From the NCBI RefSeq assembly GCF_001648355.1, contig NZ_LXSL01000016.1, positions 1-64,000 on the forward strand: 64,000 nucleotides of DNA, written 5' to 3'. The DNA comes from Eikenella longinqua. Its GTDB lineage: Bacteria; Pseudomonadota; Gammaproteobacteria; Burkholderiales; Neisseriaceae. The position numbers were made by a program, and so were the translations under genes. The notes below the pieces were generated by a model. It had not been told where the DNA came from. It did no database searches and was given only the letters and a program-made list of their open reading frames with translations. Position 1 is the first letter of the stretch, and each line of letters opens with the position of its first letter. Below are positions 24,684 to 34,079 of the stretch, one piece after another.

Positions 24684-27125
24684 ATGAGCCAAAACCAACA
24701 TACATCCAGCAACATCCAAACCCTGCCGATGTTGCCGCTGCGCGACGTGGTGGTGTATCCCCACATGGTGCTGCCCCTGTTTGTGGGCCGCCCCAAATCC
24801 ATCGCCGCGCTCGACGCCGCCATCGAGCAAGACGGCCCCGTATTCCTCTTGGCGCAGAAAAACCCCGCCAACGAAGACCCGAACGCCGATGATTTGCACG
24901 CCATCGGCACGCTGGCCAACATCCTGCAAGTGCTCAAACTACCCGACGGCACGGTGAAAGTGCTGGTGGAAGGCGTGCGCCGCGCCCGCGCCATCGAAAT
25001 CGACGACAGCGGCGATTATTTCCAAGCCCGAGTCGAGGTGCTCGAGCCCGCCGAACAAGCCGACAGCCGCGACTACGAAGCCCTGCGCCGCACCCTGCTC
25101 GCCCAGTTCGACCAATTCATCAAGCTCAACAAGAAAATCCCCGGCGAAGTGGCCAGCACCATCCACGGCATCGCCGAGCCAGGCCGCCTGGTGGACACCA
25201 TCGCCGCCCACTTGCAGCTCAAGCTCGAACAGCGGCAGGAAATCCTGGAAATCATCGACGTGGCCGAACGCATGGAACACCTGCTCGGCCAGCTTGAAGC
25301 CGAGCTGGACATCCTGCAAGTGGAAAAACGCATCCGCGGCCGAGTGAAACGCCAGATGGAAAAATCCCAGCGCGACTATTACCTGAACGAGCAGGTGAAA
25401 GCCATCCAAAAAGAGCTGGGCGAAGGCGACGAGCGCGAAGAGCTCGACCAACTCGAACAGCAAATCCGCGAAGCCGGCATGAGCAAGGAAGCGGAAGAAA
25501 AAGCCCTGGGTGAAATGAAAAAGCTGCGCATGATGCCGCCGATGTCGGCCGAATCTTCCGTGGTGCGCAACTATATCGAAACGCTGGTGGATATTCCTTG
25601 GAAGAAGAAAAGCAAGGTTAGCAAAGATATTGTGCAGGCCGATTTGGTGCTCAATGCCGACCACTATGGCCTGGAAAAAGTGAAAGAGCGGATTTTGGAA
25701 TACTTGGCCGTGCAAAAACGCATGAACAAGCTCAAAGGCCCGATTTTGTGCCTGGTGGGCCCGCCCGGCGTGGGCAAAACCTCGCTCGGCCAATCCATTG
25801 CCAAAGCCACCGGCCGCAAATACGTGCGCATGGCCTTGGGCGGCATCCACGACGAGAGCGAAATCCGCGGCCACCGCCGCACCTACATCGGCTCCATGCC
25901 CGGCAAAATCATCCAGAACATGATCAAGGCCGGCGTAAACAACCCGCTGTTCCTGCTCGACGAAATCGACAAGCTCGGCCGCGATTTCCGCGGCGACCCG
26001 GCCAGCGCCCTGCTGGAAGTGCTCGACCCCGAGCAAAACCATTCCTTCGCCGACCACTATGTGGAAGTGGATTTCGACTTGAGCAACGTGATGTTCCTCG
26101 CCACCTCCAACAGCATGGACATCCCGCCGGCCCTGCTCAACCGCATGGAAATCATCCGCCTCTCCGGCTACACCGAAGACGAGAAAGTCAACATCGCCTT
26201 GCAATACCTCGTGCCCAAGCAGATTGAGCGCAACGGCGTGAAAAGCGGCGAAATCGTGATCGAAGAGAGTGCCGTGCGCGACATCATCCGCTACTACACT
26301 CGCGAAGCCGGTGTGCGCTCACTAGACCGCGAAATCGCCAAAATCTGCCGCAAAGTGGTGATGAAAAAAGTGCTGGAGAAAGACAAACAGTCTGCCGCCG
26401 GCCAACGTGCTGCCAAATTGGAGCCGGAAGTGGTGGATGCCGCCAACCTGCACGACTACCTCGGCGTGCGCCGCTTCGACTACGGCGTGGCCGAAAGCGA
26501 AAACCGCATCGGCCAAGTTACCGGCTTGGCGTGGACCGAAGTGGGCGGCGAGCTGCTCACTATCGAAGCTGTGGCCCTAAAAGGCAAAGGCAACATCCTG
26601 CGCACCGGCAAGCTGGGTGATGTGATGCAGGAATCCATTTCCGCCGCCTGGAGCGTGGTGCGCTCGCGCGCCGAAGTGCTGGGCATCGCGCCGGATTTCT
26701 ACGAGAAAACCGACATCCACGTGCACGTGCCGGAAGGCGCCACGCCGAAAGACGGCCCCAGCGCCGGTATCGGCATGACGCTGGCTATCGTGTCCGCCCT
26801 CACCGGCATTCCGGTGCGCGCCGACGTGGCCATGACCGGCGAAATCACTCTGCGCGGCGAAGTGCTGCCCATCGGCGGCTTGAAAGAAAAACTGCTGGCC
26901 GCGCTGCGCGGCGGCATCAAGCATGTGCTGATTCCCAAGGAAAACGTGAAGGATTTGGAAGAAATCCCGCAAAACGTGAAGGAAGGCTTGAGCATCCACC
27001 CCGTGCGCTGGATCGACGAAGTGCTCTCCTTCGGCCTGGAATACCAGCCGCAGCCTTGGCAGGAAGACCCGGCAGCCAAGCCGAAAACTCCGGCCAAAAC
27101 CGGCGGCCGCGCCACCAAGCATTAG
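24684..27125 (+). CDS. lon: ATP-dependent protease Lon
   Basis: 813 residues. N-terminal substrate-binding LON domain (LPMLPLRDVVVYPHMVLPLF), coiled coil, AAA+ module with Walker A GPPGVGKTSLGQ and Walker B FLLDEIDKL, and a C-terminal protease domain with catalytic Ser in KDGPSAGIG and Lys in GGLKEKLLAAL. Degrades misfolded and regulatory proteins. Full length. ACAAGAGA precedes the ATG. hupB follows after ~200 bases, the classic lon-hupB order. Confidence 0.97.
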   Translation: MSQNQHTSSNIQTLPMLPLRDVVVYPHMVLPLFVGRPKSIAALDAAIEQDGPVFLLAQKNPANEDPNADDLHAIGTLANILQVLKLPDGTVKVLVEGVRRARAIEIDDSGDYFQARVEVLEPAEQADSRDYEALRRTLLAQFDQFIKLNKKIPGEVASTIHGIAEPGRLVDTIAAHLQLKLEQRQEILEIIDVAERMEHLLGQLEAELDILQVEKRIRGRVKRQMEKSQRDYYLNEQVKAIQKELGEGDEREELDQLEQQIREAGMSKEAEEKALGEMKKLRMMPPMSAESSVVRNYIETLVDIPWKKKSKVSKDIVQADLVLNADHYGLEKVKERILEYLAVQKRMNKLKGPILCLVGPPGVGKTSLGQSIAKATGRKYVRMALGGIHDESEIRGHRRTYIGSMPGKIIQNMIKAGVNNPLFLLDEIDKLGRDFRGDPASALLEVLDPEQNHSFADHYVEVDFDLSNVMFLATSNSMDIPPALLNRMEIIRLSGYTEDEKVNIALQYLVPKQIERNGVKSGEIVIEESAVRDIIRYYTREAGVRSLDREIAKICRKVVMKKVLEKDKQSAAGQRAAKLEPEVVDAANLHDYLGVRRFDYGVAESENRIGQVTGLAWTEVGGELLTIEAVALKGKGNILRTGKLGDVMQESISAAWSVVRSRAEVLGIAPDFYEKTDIHVHVPEGATPKDGPSAGIGMTLAIVSALTGIPVRADVAMTGEITLRGEVLPIGGLKEKLLAALRGGIKHVLIPKENVKDLEEIPQNVKEGLSIHPVRWIDEVLSFGLEYQPQPWQEDPAAKPKTPAKTGGRATKH

Positions 27126-27210
27126 CGTGCAATCCGGCAGGCTTTGTTGTGCGAAAGGCTCAATCCTGCCGGATTCGTTGAAAATAGCCGCCCGCAAGCC
27201 GCTTATTTGC

Positions 27211-27239
27211 TTGACCAATGATTTTGGACTTGCTATAAA
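27211..27239 (+). promoter_or_regulatory. hupB promoter
   Basis: TTGACC (27211-27216) and TATAAA (27234-27239) with 17-base spacing, 83 bases before the hupB start. Confidence 0.7.
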
Positions 27240-27321
27240 GCAGCCTGTTACAAATAAAAGCATTGCTCGCCGGTGCGAATCGGCAGCTTTTCGTTACTCC
27301 TCAACCAGAAAGGGACTTATT

Positions 27322-27591
27322 GTGAACAAGTCTGAATTGATTGAAGCGATTGCCAAGGAAGCCGATATTTCCAAGGCTGCTGCCGGTAAGGCATTGGATG
27401 GTTTGACTAAAGCCGTTACCACCGCCCTGAAAAAAGGCGACACCGTAACGCTGGTCGGCTTCGGTACCTTCTATGTGGGCGAACGCGCCGAGCGCAAAGG
27501 CCGCAACCCGAAAACCGGCGCCGAGCTGGTTATCCCGGCTGCCAAGTCTCCCAAATTCCGTGCCGGCAAGGCGCTGAAAGACGCGCTGTAA
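27322..27591 (+). CDS. hupB: DNA-binding protein HU
   Basis: 89 residues starting at GTG 27322 (MNKSELIEAIAKEADISKAA) behind AGAAAGGGA. The arm region reads GFGTFYVGERAERKGRNPKT, and the C-terminal helix KSPKFRAGKALKDAL. Dimeric nucleoid protein that bends DNA. Has its own promoter and a clear intrinsic terminator. Confidence 0.96.
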   Translation: MNKSELIEAIAKEADISKAAAGKALDGLTKAVTTALKKGDTVTLVGFGTFYVGERAERKGRNPKTGAELVIPAAKSPKFRAGKALKDAL

Positions 27592-27612
27592 ATCAAGCGC
27601 CTTATGATTGCC

Positions 27613-27641
27613 AAAAAGACAGGTATTCCGCCTGTCTTTTT
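27613..27641 (+). terminator. Intrinsic terminator of hupB
   Basis: AAAAAGACAGG pairs with CCTGTCTTTTT around a seven-base loop, followed by ATTTT. Confidence 0.85.
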
Positions 27642-27867
27642 ATTTTGCCCCGAGCCAGCGAAAGCTCCGTTTTCAGGTAGCCTTCCTTGATTTTCAGGTA
27701 GCCTTTGACGCACACAATCAGGCTACCTGAAAAATATTGGCTGAAACCCATTGCATCGCCCGCATCACTCCCTTTGCTCTCCGGCCAATCCGTTTAAGCA
27801 AACACCTAGCCCGACATCGTCAGAACCGTTACAATACCGCCTTTCATCCAACCACCGCATCACGCTT

Positions 27868-29406
27868 ATGTTTGCCATAGTCGAAAAACACCGCCGCCTG
27901 TCCCAAATCCTGCTGGCGCTGGTCAGCATCACCTTCATCGGTTTCGGTGCCGAAAGCCTCTCCTCCGGCATCCGCGGCCACTACGTCGGCAAGGTGGGCG
28001 ACACCACCATCACCGCCGAAGAAGTGCAGAGCATCGTCCGCGCCGCACATCAAAACGGCAACGCCGGCGCCACCAACGAATCCACCTTCCAATCGCTGGT
28101 ACAGCAGGCCTATATCGAACAGGGCGCGCTCGAGCTGGGCGTGGGCGAACTCTCTGTCGAGCAGATTAAAAGCGTGATTGCGCGCGACCCCGAATTTCAA
28201 ACCAACGGCCAATTCGATCCCGCCAAGCTCCGCAACTACCTGAGCGCGGCCGGCCTGAGCGAAGACCGGCTGATCGACAACATGCGCCGCCAATACCGCC
28301 GCCAAACCCTGCTCGGCCTGATCACCAACGGCAGCATCGTCAGCACCAGCCAGGCCGAACAGCTTTTAGGCATAATCAACAGCGAACGCGAACTGCGCAG
28401 CGCCCCCTTCCAAGCCAGCGATTACGCCGGCAAAGTGCAGCCCACCGACGCCGTGCTGAAAACCTATTTTGAGGCCAACAAAGCCCGCTACGCCCTGCCC
28501 CTGGCCGTGAAGCTGGAATACGTCGAACTGAGCCTGGAAGAGCTGGCCAAACAGCAACCCGTGAGCGCGCAGGAATTGCAGGAAGCCTATCAAAACCTGC
28601 TCGCCGCCGGCAGCGAAGCCAAGCCCTCGTTTGACAGCGTGAAAGCCCAGCTGGAAGACAGCGTGCGCCAGCGCAAAGCCTCGCAGGCCATGGGCAAAGC
28701 CCGAGAAGAGCTGGAACAGCTCGCCTTCGACAACCCCAATAGCCTGCAAAAAGTGGCCGAGCAAATGAAGCTGCCGCTGCAAAAACAAGACGAATGGCTC
28801 AGCCAGCCCGACGTGGCCGCCTCCCAGCTGCCCGACGCCGTGAAAGAAGCCCTGTTCAGCGCCGAAGTGGTGGAGCGCCGCCACAATTCCGAGCTGCTCG
28901 ACATGGGCAACGGCGTGCTGCGCATCGTGCGCGCCACCGATGTGAGCAAAGCGCGCAACCAATCGTTTGAAGAAGCCAAAGATGCCGTGCGCCGCGACTA
29001 TATAGCCGCCGAAAGTGCCAAGCTCGCCCAAGCCGCCGCCGCCGAAGCCCTGCGCAAACTGCAAGCCGGCCAAGCCGCACCTGCCCTGCAATGGGGCCAG
29101 GTAGAAAAAGTGGGCGCCAGCCAGCTGCAGCAAAACCTAGGCATGGAAAACTTCGCCGCCATCGTGAAAGCCCGCCCGCAAAACGGCAAGCCCGGCTATG
29201 CGCTGGTGAACCTGCCCGGTAGCGGCGCCGCGCTGGTGGAAGTCCGCTCCGTATCCCTGCCGGAAAACAGCAAGGAGCAGCTGCCGCAGGTGCGCCAACT
29301 GGCCGGCCAGCGCAACGGCGAACAGTTCTACACCCAATTCATCCGCGGCCTCGAGCAGAAATTCCCGCTGCGCAGCGGCAACCAGAAACTGAATCCGGAC
29401 GAGTAG
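27868..29406 (+). CDS. ppiD: PpiD/SurA-like periplasmic chaperone, membrane anchored
   Basis: 512 residues. One N-terminal membrane anchor (RLSQILLALVSITFIGFGAE), then a SurA-N-like chaperone domain (VGDTTITAEEVQSIVRAAH) and C-terminal coiled segments. PpiD assists folding of outer-membrane and secreted proteins at the SecYEG exit. The parvulin domain is hard to see: the region around 245-300 lacks the usual catalytic residues, so enzymatic activity is doubtful. ATG 27868 gives the standard anchor; upstream DNA is DUS rich. Downstream of hupB as in Pseudomonas. Confidence 0.8.
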   Translation: MFAIVEKHRRLSQILLALVSITFIGFGAESLSSGIRGHYVGKVGDTTITAEEVQSIVRAAHQNGNAGATNESTFQSLVQQAYIEQGALELGVGELSVEQIKSVIARDPEFQTNGQFDPAKLRNYLSAAGLSEDRLIDNMRRQYRRQTLLGLITNGSIVSTSQAEQLLGIINSERELRSAPFQASDYAGKVQPTDAVLKTYFEANKARYALPLAVKLEYVELSLEELAKQQPVSAQELQEAYQNLLAAGSEAKPSFDSVKAQLEDSVRQRKASQAMGKAREELEQLAFDNPNSLQKVAEQMKLPLQKQDEWLSQPDVAASQLPDAVKEALFSAEVVERRHNSELLDMGNGVLRIVRATDVSKARNQSFEEAKDAVRRDYIAAESAKLAQAAAAEALRKLQAGQAAPALQWGQVEKVGASQLQQNLGMENFAAIVKARPQNGKPGYALVNLPGSGAALVEVRSVSLPENSKEQLPQVRQLAGQRNGEQFYTQFIRGLEQKFPLRSGNQKLNPDE

Positions 29407-29430
29407 CAACCCACCTCCACCCGATGCCAA

Positions 29431-29464
29431 CAGGCTACCTGAAAACTATTTTTCAGGTAGCCTG
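29431..29464 (+). terminator. Inverted DUS pair after ppiD
   Basis: CAGGCTACCTGAAAA faces TTTTTCAGGTAGCCTG with a three-base loop. Confidence 0.6.
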
Positions 29465-29544
29465 TTTTGATTGGAAATGGCAGGTTTCATTTCGCTTGAA
29501 ATGTATGACAACGCTTGCGCTCAAACCCAACTTTTAGCGAGCAA

Positions 29545-29650
29545 CGGCTACCTGAAAGCGTGAGCTTCAACGAAGTTAAAACGATGTCTTGGCGCAGCCA
29601 AGGCTGAGTTTCTGCGGAGCTAAAGCGCAAACTTCAACGAAGTTAAAACC
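29545..29650. repeat. Mosaic DUS-flanked intergenic repeat, long copy
   Basis: GCTTCAACGAAGTTAAAACG, then ATGTCTTGGCGCAGCCAAGG, then GAGTTTCTGCGGAGCTAAAG, then a second ACTTCAACGAAGTTAAAACC. The block from GATGTCTTGG to GCTAAA recurs almost unchanged at 31388-31430. Confidence 0.65.
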
Positions 29651-29785
29651 ATATCGGCCCTGCCATTTAAGCTTCCCTGCCGCTCAAACTTTCAGGTAGC
29701 CTGTGTTGCTATGCTTCAAGCGGCTTCCCGCAAATCATGCTCGGAGCAACAACAACACTCCGCTTACTTCATCCTATAAATAAAC

Positions 29786-29817
29786 AGGCTACCTGAAAAA
29801 TAGTTTTCAGGTAGCCT
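29786..29817 (-). terminator. Inverted DUS pair after nnrD
   Basis: AGGCTACCTGAAAA and TTTTCAGGTAGCCT with a four-base loop, 26 bases past the nnrD stop. Confidence 0.55.
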
Positions 29818-29843
29818 CCAAATATACAGCGCAAGTAGGCTCG

Positions 29844-30713
29844 CTAGCACGCCGCCAAATTGCGCAGTTCGCGCGCGGCGTCGGCAATTTCGCCGGCGGT
29901 GAGGCCGATGGGGCCGATGCCGCGTGCGGCCAAAAGCTCCGCTGCCGTGCCGTGCAGCCACACCGCGGCGCAGGCGGCTTCCTGCATGGGCAGCTGCTGC
30001 GCCAGAAGCGCGGCAAGCAGGCCGCTGAGCACGTCGCCGCTGCCGGCGGTGGCCAGCCCGGGGTTGCCGCTGTCGTTTTCATACACGATGCGGCCGTTGG
30101 GCGTGCACACCACGGTGTTCGCGCCTTTGAGCACCACATAGCTGCCGTAGCGCTCGGCAATCTGCGCGGCGGCCAGATAGCGGTTGCCCTGCACTTCTTC
30201 CACAGAAATATCCAGCAGGCGCGCGGCTTCCAGCGGGTGCGGCGTGAGCACCACGTTGTTGGGCAAAAACAGGCGCTCCACCGCCAGCATATTGAGCGCG
30301 TCGGCATCGAGCAGCAGTGGCGCGTCGGCATGGATGGCGGCGGCGGTGGCCTGCTCCAGCAGCTGGCGCGAGCCGTCGCTCATGCCCAGCCCGCAGCCCA
30401 CGGCATACACGGTGATGTCGCGCCGTTGCAGCAGCTGCAGGGCGGTGGCAAGCATGATTTCGGGGTAGGCGGGCAGATAGGGCAGCGGTAGGCCGTTTTG
30501 CGCAAACCCGAGCCACACCTTGCCCGCGCCGCCCTTGAGCGCCGCCGTGGCCGCCAGCACGCCGGCGCCGCTCATGCCGACCGCACTGCCGATCACCGCC
30601 ACCGTGCCGAATTTGCCTTTGTGGCTGTCTTCGGCGCGCGGCTTGGCCAGCAGGGGGAAACGGAAACGCGCGGTGTGCTGCCACTGCGCTAAAAACTCGG
30701 GTAAATCCGCCAT
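29844..30713 (-). CDS. nnrD: ADP-dependent (S)-NAD(P)H-hydrate dehydratase
   Basis: 289 residues, YjeF C-terminal (ribokinase-like) family. Repairs hydrated NAD(P)H. Motifs: GTVAVIGSAVGMSGAGVLAA near 33-52, VVLTPHPLEAARLL, and NPGLATAGSGDVLSGLLAAL near 220. It lacks the N-terminal epimerase half found in fused YjeF proteins. ATG 30713 chosen (MADLPEFLAQW); an upstream in-frame ATG would add an unlikely leader. Minus strand, 81 bases from rluE. Confidence 0.88.
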   Translation of the reverse strand: MADLPEFLAQWQHTARFRFPLLAKPRAEDSHKGKFGTVAVIGSAVGMSGAGVLAATAALKGGAGKVWLGFAQNGLPLPYLPAYPEIMLATALQLLQRRDITVYAVGCGLGMSDGSRQLLEQATAAAIHADAPLLLDADALNMLAVERLFLPNNVVLTPHPLEAARLLDISVEEVQGNRYLAAAQIAERYGSYVVLKGANTVVCTPNGRIVYENDSGNPGLATAGSGDVLSGLLAALLAQQLPMQEAACAAVWLHGTAAELLAARGIGPIGLTAGEIADAARELRNLAAC

Positions 30714-30794
30714 ATCAAACCTCGTGTGATGAAAATTAACGAAATGCCAAGCAAACGGCATACCGACCGCGCGGCTGCCGTCAGGAATCTTGAG

Positions 30795-31355
30795 CTAGGG
30801 CAAAAACGGCGCTTCCCGCCACTGCCCCTGCGCCAAACCGAGCTGCCACAAATCCAGCCGCCCGATGCCCACGCGCACCAGCCGCAGGCAGGGGTAGTCC
30901 GCCTTGGCCGTCATGCGGCGCACTTGGCGGTTTTTGCCTTCGCTGATGCGGATTTCCAGCCAAAAGTCCGGCACGCTTTTGCGCACCCGTATCGGCGGCA
31001 CGCGCGGCCACAGGCGGTCGGTTTCCCATTTTTCAGGTAGCCTGATTTGCGCCGGGCGGGTAATGAAGTCGCCCAAATCCACGCCTTGCCGCAGCCTATC
31101 CAGCTTGGCGTCGTCCGGGCTGCCTTCGAGCTGCGCCCAATAGGTTTTCACCATTTTGTGGCGCGGGTCGGCGATTTTGGCCTGCAGGCGGCCGTTGGCG
31201 GTGAGCAGCAGCAGGCCTTCGCTGTCGGTGTCCAGCCGGCCGGCGGGATAGACGTCTGGCAGCGGGATAAATTCCTTGAGCGTGCGGTGTTTTTCGTGCG
31301 GGCTGAATTGGCAGATCACACCGTAGGGCTTGTTGAAAACGATTAAATCGGACAT
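30795..31355 (-). CDS. rluE: 23S rRNA pseudouridine synthase RluE-like
   Basis: 186 residues, RsuA/RluB/E/F family without an S4 domain, which fits RluE (pseudouridine 2457). The catalytic aspartate is in PAGRLDTDSEGLLLLT near 38-53, and the KNRQVRRM motif follows near 145. A DUS in frame is read as IRLPEKW. ATG 31355 gives MSDLIVFNKPYG, the normal family start. Same direction as nnrD. Confidence 0.88.
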   Translation of the reverse strand: MSDLIVFNKPYGVICQFSPHEKHRTLKEFIPLPDVYPAGRLDTDSEGLLLLTANGRLQAKIADPRHKMVKTYWAQLEGSPDDAKLDRLRQGVDLGDFITRPAQIRLPEKWETDRLWPRVPPIRVRKSVPDFWLEIRISEGKNRQVRRMTAKADYPCLRLVRVGIGRLDLWQLGLAQGQWREAPFLP

Positions 31356-31370
31356 GGCGGTATGGGAGAT

Positions 31371-31430
31371 AAAGGCTACCTGAAAACGATGTCTTGGCGC
31401 AGCCAAGGCTGAGTTTCTGCAAAGCTAAAA
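31371..31430. repeat. Mosaic DUS-flanked intergenic repeat
   Basis: A DUS, then CGATGTCTTGGCGCAGCCAA and GAGTTTCTGCAAAGCTAAAA; nearly identical to 29580-29633. Lies directly before rluE. Confidence 0.65.
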
Positions 31431-31458
31431 ACAAGATAGCTAAAAGTTTAGAAGCATA

Positions 31459-31758
31459 TCAACGATTGGTTGCAGCACAATAATCCTGCCAAAAGAGAAT
31501 GTCTTCATCCAACACGCAGCAGTATCGGTGTGCAGTCGGATAAGGGTTGGCAATCACGACGCCTTCGCTCACGCAATAATCGTCGCCGCAATCCATATAC
31601 AAATAGAGATAATCACCGGCTTTAATCGTGCGCATATCGCCATCGAAACAGCAAACGCTATCCGTTTGCGTCAGCCCGACAATGTGCCGGCTTAAACGCT
31701 CGTTATCCAAATCGGCATAAACCCGTTCGGCCAAAGGAATGAACTTCATGGCGCTCAT
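31459..31758 (-). CDS. Hypothetical small acidic protein
   Basis: 99 residues from ATG 31758 (MSAMKFIPLAERVYADLDNE); 31749 is also possible. It has no signal peptide or membrane helix, and several Cys/Asp/Tyr (SVCCFDGDMRTIK, YMDCGDDYC). Not recognised. The ribosome site is weak. Upstream in-frame codons run through a DUS and look non-coding. It is convergent with the rluE repeat region and divergent from rph. Confidence 0.5.
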   Translation of the reverse strand: MSAMKFIPLAERVYADLDNERLSRHIVGLTQTDSVCCFDGDMRTIKAGDYLYLYMDCGDDYCVSEGVVIANPYPTAHRYCCVLDEDILFWQDYCAATNR

Positions 31759-31955
31759 TTTATCGCTAACATTTTCAGGTAGCCTGCCTGTGAACAAAAC
31801 AACTGAATTATATAGCTGAAACCATTGCCATTCCAGCCATACCCGCCCCGCCGTCCGCCGTATTTCCAAGCGCCCCGCCCCGCGCAGCAGTATAATCACC
31901 CCCGGCCCGCTTGAGGCTACCTGAAATGATTCCACCTTCCCCCAACGAGACCGCC

Positions 31956-32696
31956 ATGCCCGCCCCCATCCGCACCGGCCGCGCTGCCGACCAGCTCCGC
32001 CCCGTGAGCATCACCCCCCACTTCCTCCCCCACGCCCACGGCTCCGCCCTCATCGCCTGCGGCCACACCAAAATCATCTGCACCGCCAGCATCGAAGAGA
32101 GCGTGCCCCCCTTCCTGCGCGGCAAAAACCAAGGCTGGGTAACCGCCGAATACGGCATGCTCCCCGCCTCCACCGCCTCCCGCATGCGCCGCGAAGCCGC
32201 CCAAGGCAAACAATCCGGCCGCACCCAGGAAATCCAGCGCCTTATCGGCCGCTCCCTGCGCGCCGCCGTCGATTTGAGCCTGCTGGGCGAACGCCAAATC
32301 CTCATCGACTGCGACGTGATCCAAGCCGACGGCGGCACCCGCACCGCCAGCATCACCGGCGCCTACGTCGCCCTGCACCTCGCCATCGGCAAACTCCTCG
32401 CCGAAGACAAAATCACACAAAACCCCCTGCGCGAACAAATCGCCGCCGTTTCCGTCGGCGTGGTTGGCGGCACCCCCCTGCTCGACCTCGACTACCCCGA
32501 AGATTCCGGCTGCGACAGCGACGTCAACCTCGTGATGACCGCCTCCGGCAAAATCATCGAAATCCAAGGCACCGCCGAAGGCGCCCCCTTCAGCATCCCC
32601 GAGCTCACCCGCCTGCTCGAGCTCGGCCAAAAAGGCACCGCCGAACTGTTCCGCCATCAAAGCAACGCCCTCGTCGCCGCCCGCCAAGCCGGATAA
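31956..32696 (+). CDS. rph: Ribonuclease PH
   Basis: 246 residues. Phosphate-dependent 3' to 5' exonuclease that trims tRNA 3' ends. Typical blocks: CGHTKIICTASIEESVPPFL, GWVTAEYGMLPASTASRM, EIQRLIGRSLRAAVDL, and VIQADGGTRTASITGAYVAL, with the phosphate-site arginines. ATG 31956 fits the family. Full length, monocistronic, followed by a DUS pair. Confidence 0.95.
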   Translation: MPAPIRTGRAADQLRPVSITPHFLPHAHGSALIACGHTKIICTASIEESVPPFLRGKNQGWVTAEYGMLPASTASRMRREAAQGKQSGRTQEIQRLIGRSLRAAVDLSLLGERQILIDCDVIQADGGTRTASITGAYVALHLAIGKLLAEDKITQNPLREQIAAVSVGVVGGTPLLDLDYPEDSGCDSDVNLVMTASGKIIEIQGTAEGAPFSIPELTRLLELGQKGTAELFRHQSNALVAARQAG

Positions 32697-32697
32697 A

Positions 32698-32737
32698 TTT
32701 CAGGTAGCCTCCACACCGCATAGCAGGCTACCTGAAA
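32698..32737. terminator. Inverted DUS pair after rph
   Basis: TTTCAGGTAGCCT and AGGCTACCTGAAA, starting two bases past the rph stop. Confidence 0.5.
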
Positions 32738-32779
32738 ACAAAATCAGCTCACAAAACAAGCACCAAACAGGAGAAAAAT

Positions 32780-33387
32780 ATGAAACTCTACACCAGCCCC
32801 ACCTCCCCCTACGGCCGCCTCGTCCTGCTCACCGCCCTGCCCCGGCACGACCTTAATTTTGCCATCGCCTACGTCAATCCTTGGGAAACCCTGCCGAGCT
32901 CCAAGCCCTCAACCCCTTCTCCCAAGTGCCCATCCTCCAGCTCGACAACGGCACCACCATCTGCAACAGCCCGTTTATCCTCGACTTCCTGCTCGGCCAC
33001 CCCCTGCACAACGCCGGGCAAACCGCCACCGCCGCCTACGCCTTCGCCCTGCTCGACCAACTGGTGAAAGCCTTCGGCCTGCAAAAATTCAAAGCCGAAA
33101 ACACCCCCGACCACCCGCTTGCCGAACGCGCCCGCGCCGCCTGCAAGCGCGGTTTGGCCAACGCCCCGCAGCTTGATGCCGAGAGCGGCGATGTAGCCCA
33201 TCTCGCGCTGGGCATGGCCTTCGCCTTCATGCAATCCCGCCTGCCCGAATTGCAGCCGCAGCTCAACCCCGCCAACCAGCGCGCCTTGGCAACATTCCTC
33301 GCCCGTGCCGACGTGCGCGCCGTGTCGCCGGAAAACTTGGAGCAAGGCCCGGCCACGCTTTCGCAACTGCGGCAAAGCATCGCTTAA
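32780..33387 (+). pseudogene. Glutathione S-transferase family gene with a one-base frameshift
   Basis: The first frame starts MKLYTSPTSPYGRLVLLTAL, a thioredoxin-fold GST N-terminus, up to VNPWE. From there the homologous reading continues in another frame as NPAELQALNPFSQVPILQLD, through a complete GST C-terminal domain to 33387. Restoring one A in the short run at 32886-32888 joins them as ...NPWENPAELQALN. The predicted intact product is about 202 residues. This is a real lesion or a sequencing error. AGGAGAA precedes the ATG. Confidence 0.8.
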
Positions 33388-33411
33388 GCGCCGACACCCC
33401 GCCGTAACGGC

Positions 33412-33470
33412 AAAAGGCTACCTGAAAACGTTTGGGCAATACAGGCCGAACGTTTTTCAGGTAGCCTTTT
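33412..33470. terminator. Extended inverted DUS pair between the GST and bfrB
   Basis: AAAAGGCTACCTGAAAACGT faces ACGTTTTTCAGGTAGCCTTT, about 20 pairs with one mismatch. It ends in T's on both strands, serving convergent genes. Confidence 0.65.
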
Positions 33471-33588
33471 CATTCTGTGCTGCAACGGAAATCCGAGCGA
33501 TGCAACACACAGTGCAAAAAAACAGCCTGCCGCAGATGCGGGCAGGCTGTTGGCGATAGCGCTTCGAGATTTGGCAGTGGTTTGTGTT

Positions 33589-34062
33589 TTAGTCCTCTTG
33601 CGCCGCCAGTTGCAGATAGTTCTGCAAGCCCATATTCTCCACCAAGTCGAGCTGGGTGTCGAGCCAGTCGAGGCGTTCTTCGTTTTCGTCTTTCTGCTTT
33701 TCCAGCAGCTGGCGGGAAACGTAGTCTTGCTTCTCTTCGCACACGGCGATGGCTTCAATCAGTGCTTGGTGTTTGTCCTGCTCTTTTTGCAGGTCGCAGC
33801 GGATGATTTCTTCGGCGGTTTCGCCGATGAGCAGTTTGCCGAGCTCTTGTAGGTTGGGCAGGCCTTCGAGCAGCAGGATGCGCTCAATCAGGGCGTCGGC
33901 TGCCTTCATTTCGGTGATGGATTGTTTGTAGAAATAGCCGCCGAGCTCTTCCAAGCCCCAGTTTTTCAGGATGCGGGCATGCAGGAAATACTGGTTGATG
34001 GTGATGAGCAGGATGCCGAGGTTTTTATTCAGCTGGCGGATAACTTCGCGGTCGCCTTTCAT
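33589..34062 (-). CDS. bfrB: Bacterioferritin B subunit (haem-binding type)
   Basis: 157 residues, four-helix ferritin. The haem-ligand methionine is kept (SITEMKAADALIERIL). Position 18, normally a ferroxidase glutamate, is Leu in NLGILLITINQYFLHARI, so the di-iron site is incomplete. This matches the neisserial BfrB pattern, which works with BfrA in a mixed 24-mer. It lies 17 bases downstream of bfrA in the same direction, probably co-transcribed. ATG 34062. Confidence 0.9.
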   Translation of the reverse strand: MKGDREVIRQLNKNLGILLITINQYFLHARILKNWGLEELGGYFYKQSITEMKAADALIERILLLEGLPNLQELGKLLIGETAEEIIRCDLQKEQDKHQALIEAIAVCEEKQDYVSRQLLEKQKDENEERLDWLDTQLDLVENMGLQNYLQLAAQED

Positions 34063-34079
34063 GGCTTGTCCTTTCCGGT

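Larger units (their letters stand above)
29407..29843. other. ppiD-nnrD gap with DUS hairpins and mosaic repeat
   Basis: 437 bases without a gene. Inverted DUS pairs at 29431-29464 and 29786-29817, single DUS near 29547 and 29693, and one of the longest copies of the mosaic repeat at 29545-29650. Confidence 0.7.

Noticed and set aside
24939..26204. 421-residue minus-strand frame opposite lon
   Set aside because: Shadow reading of Lon with no start site or recognisable domain.
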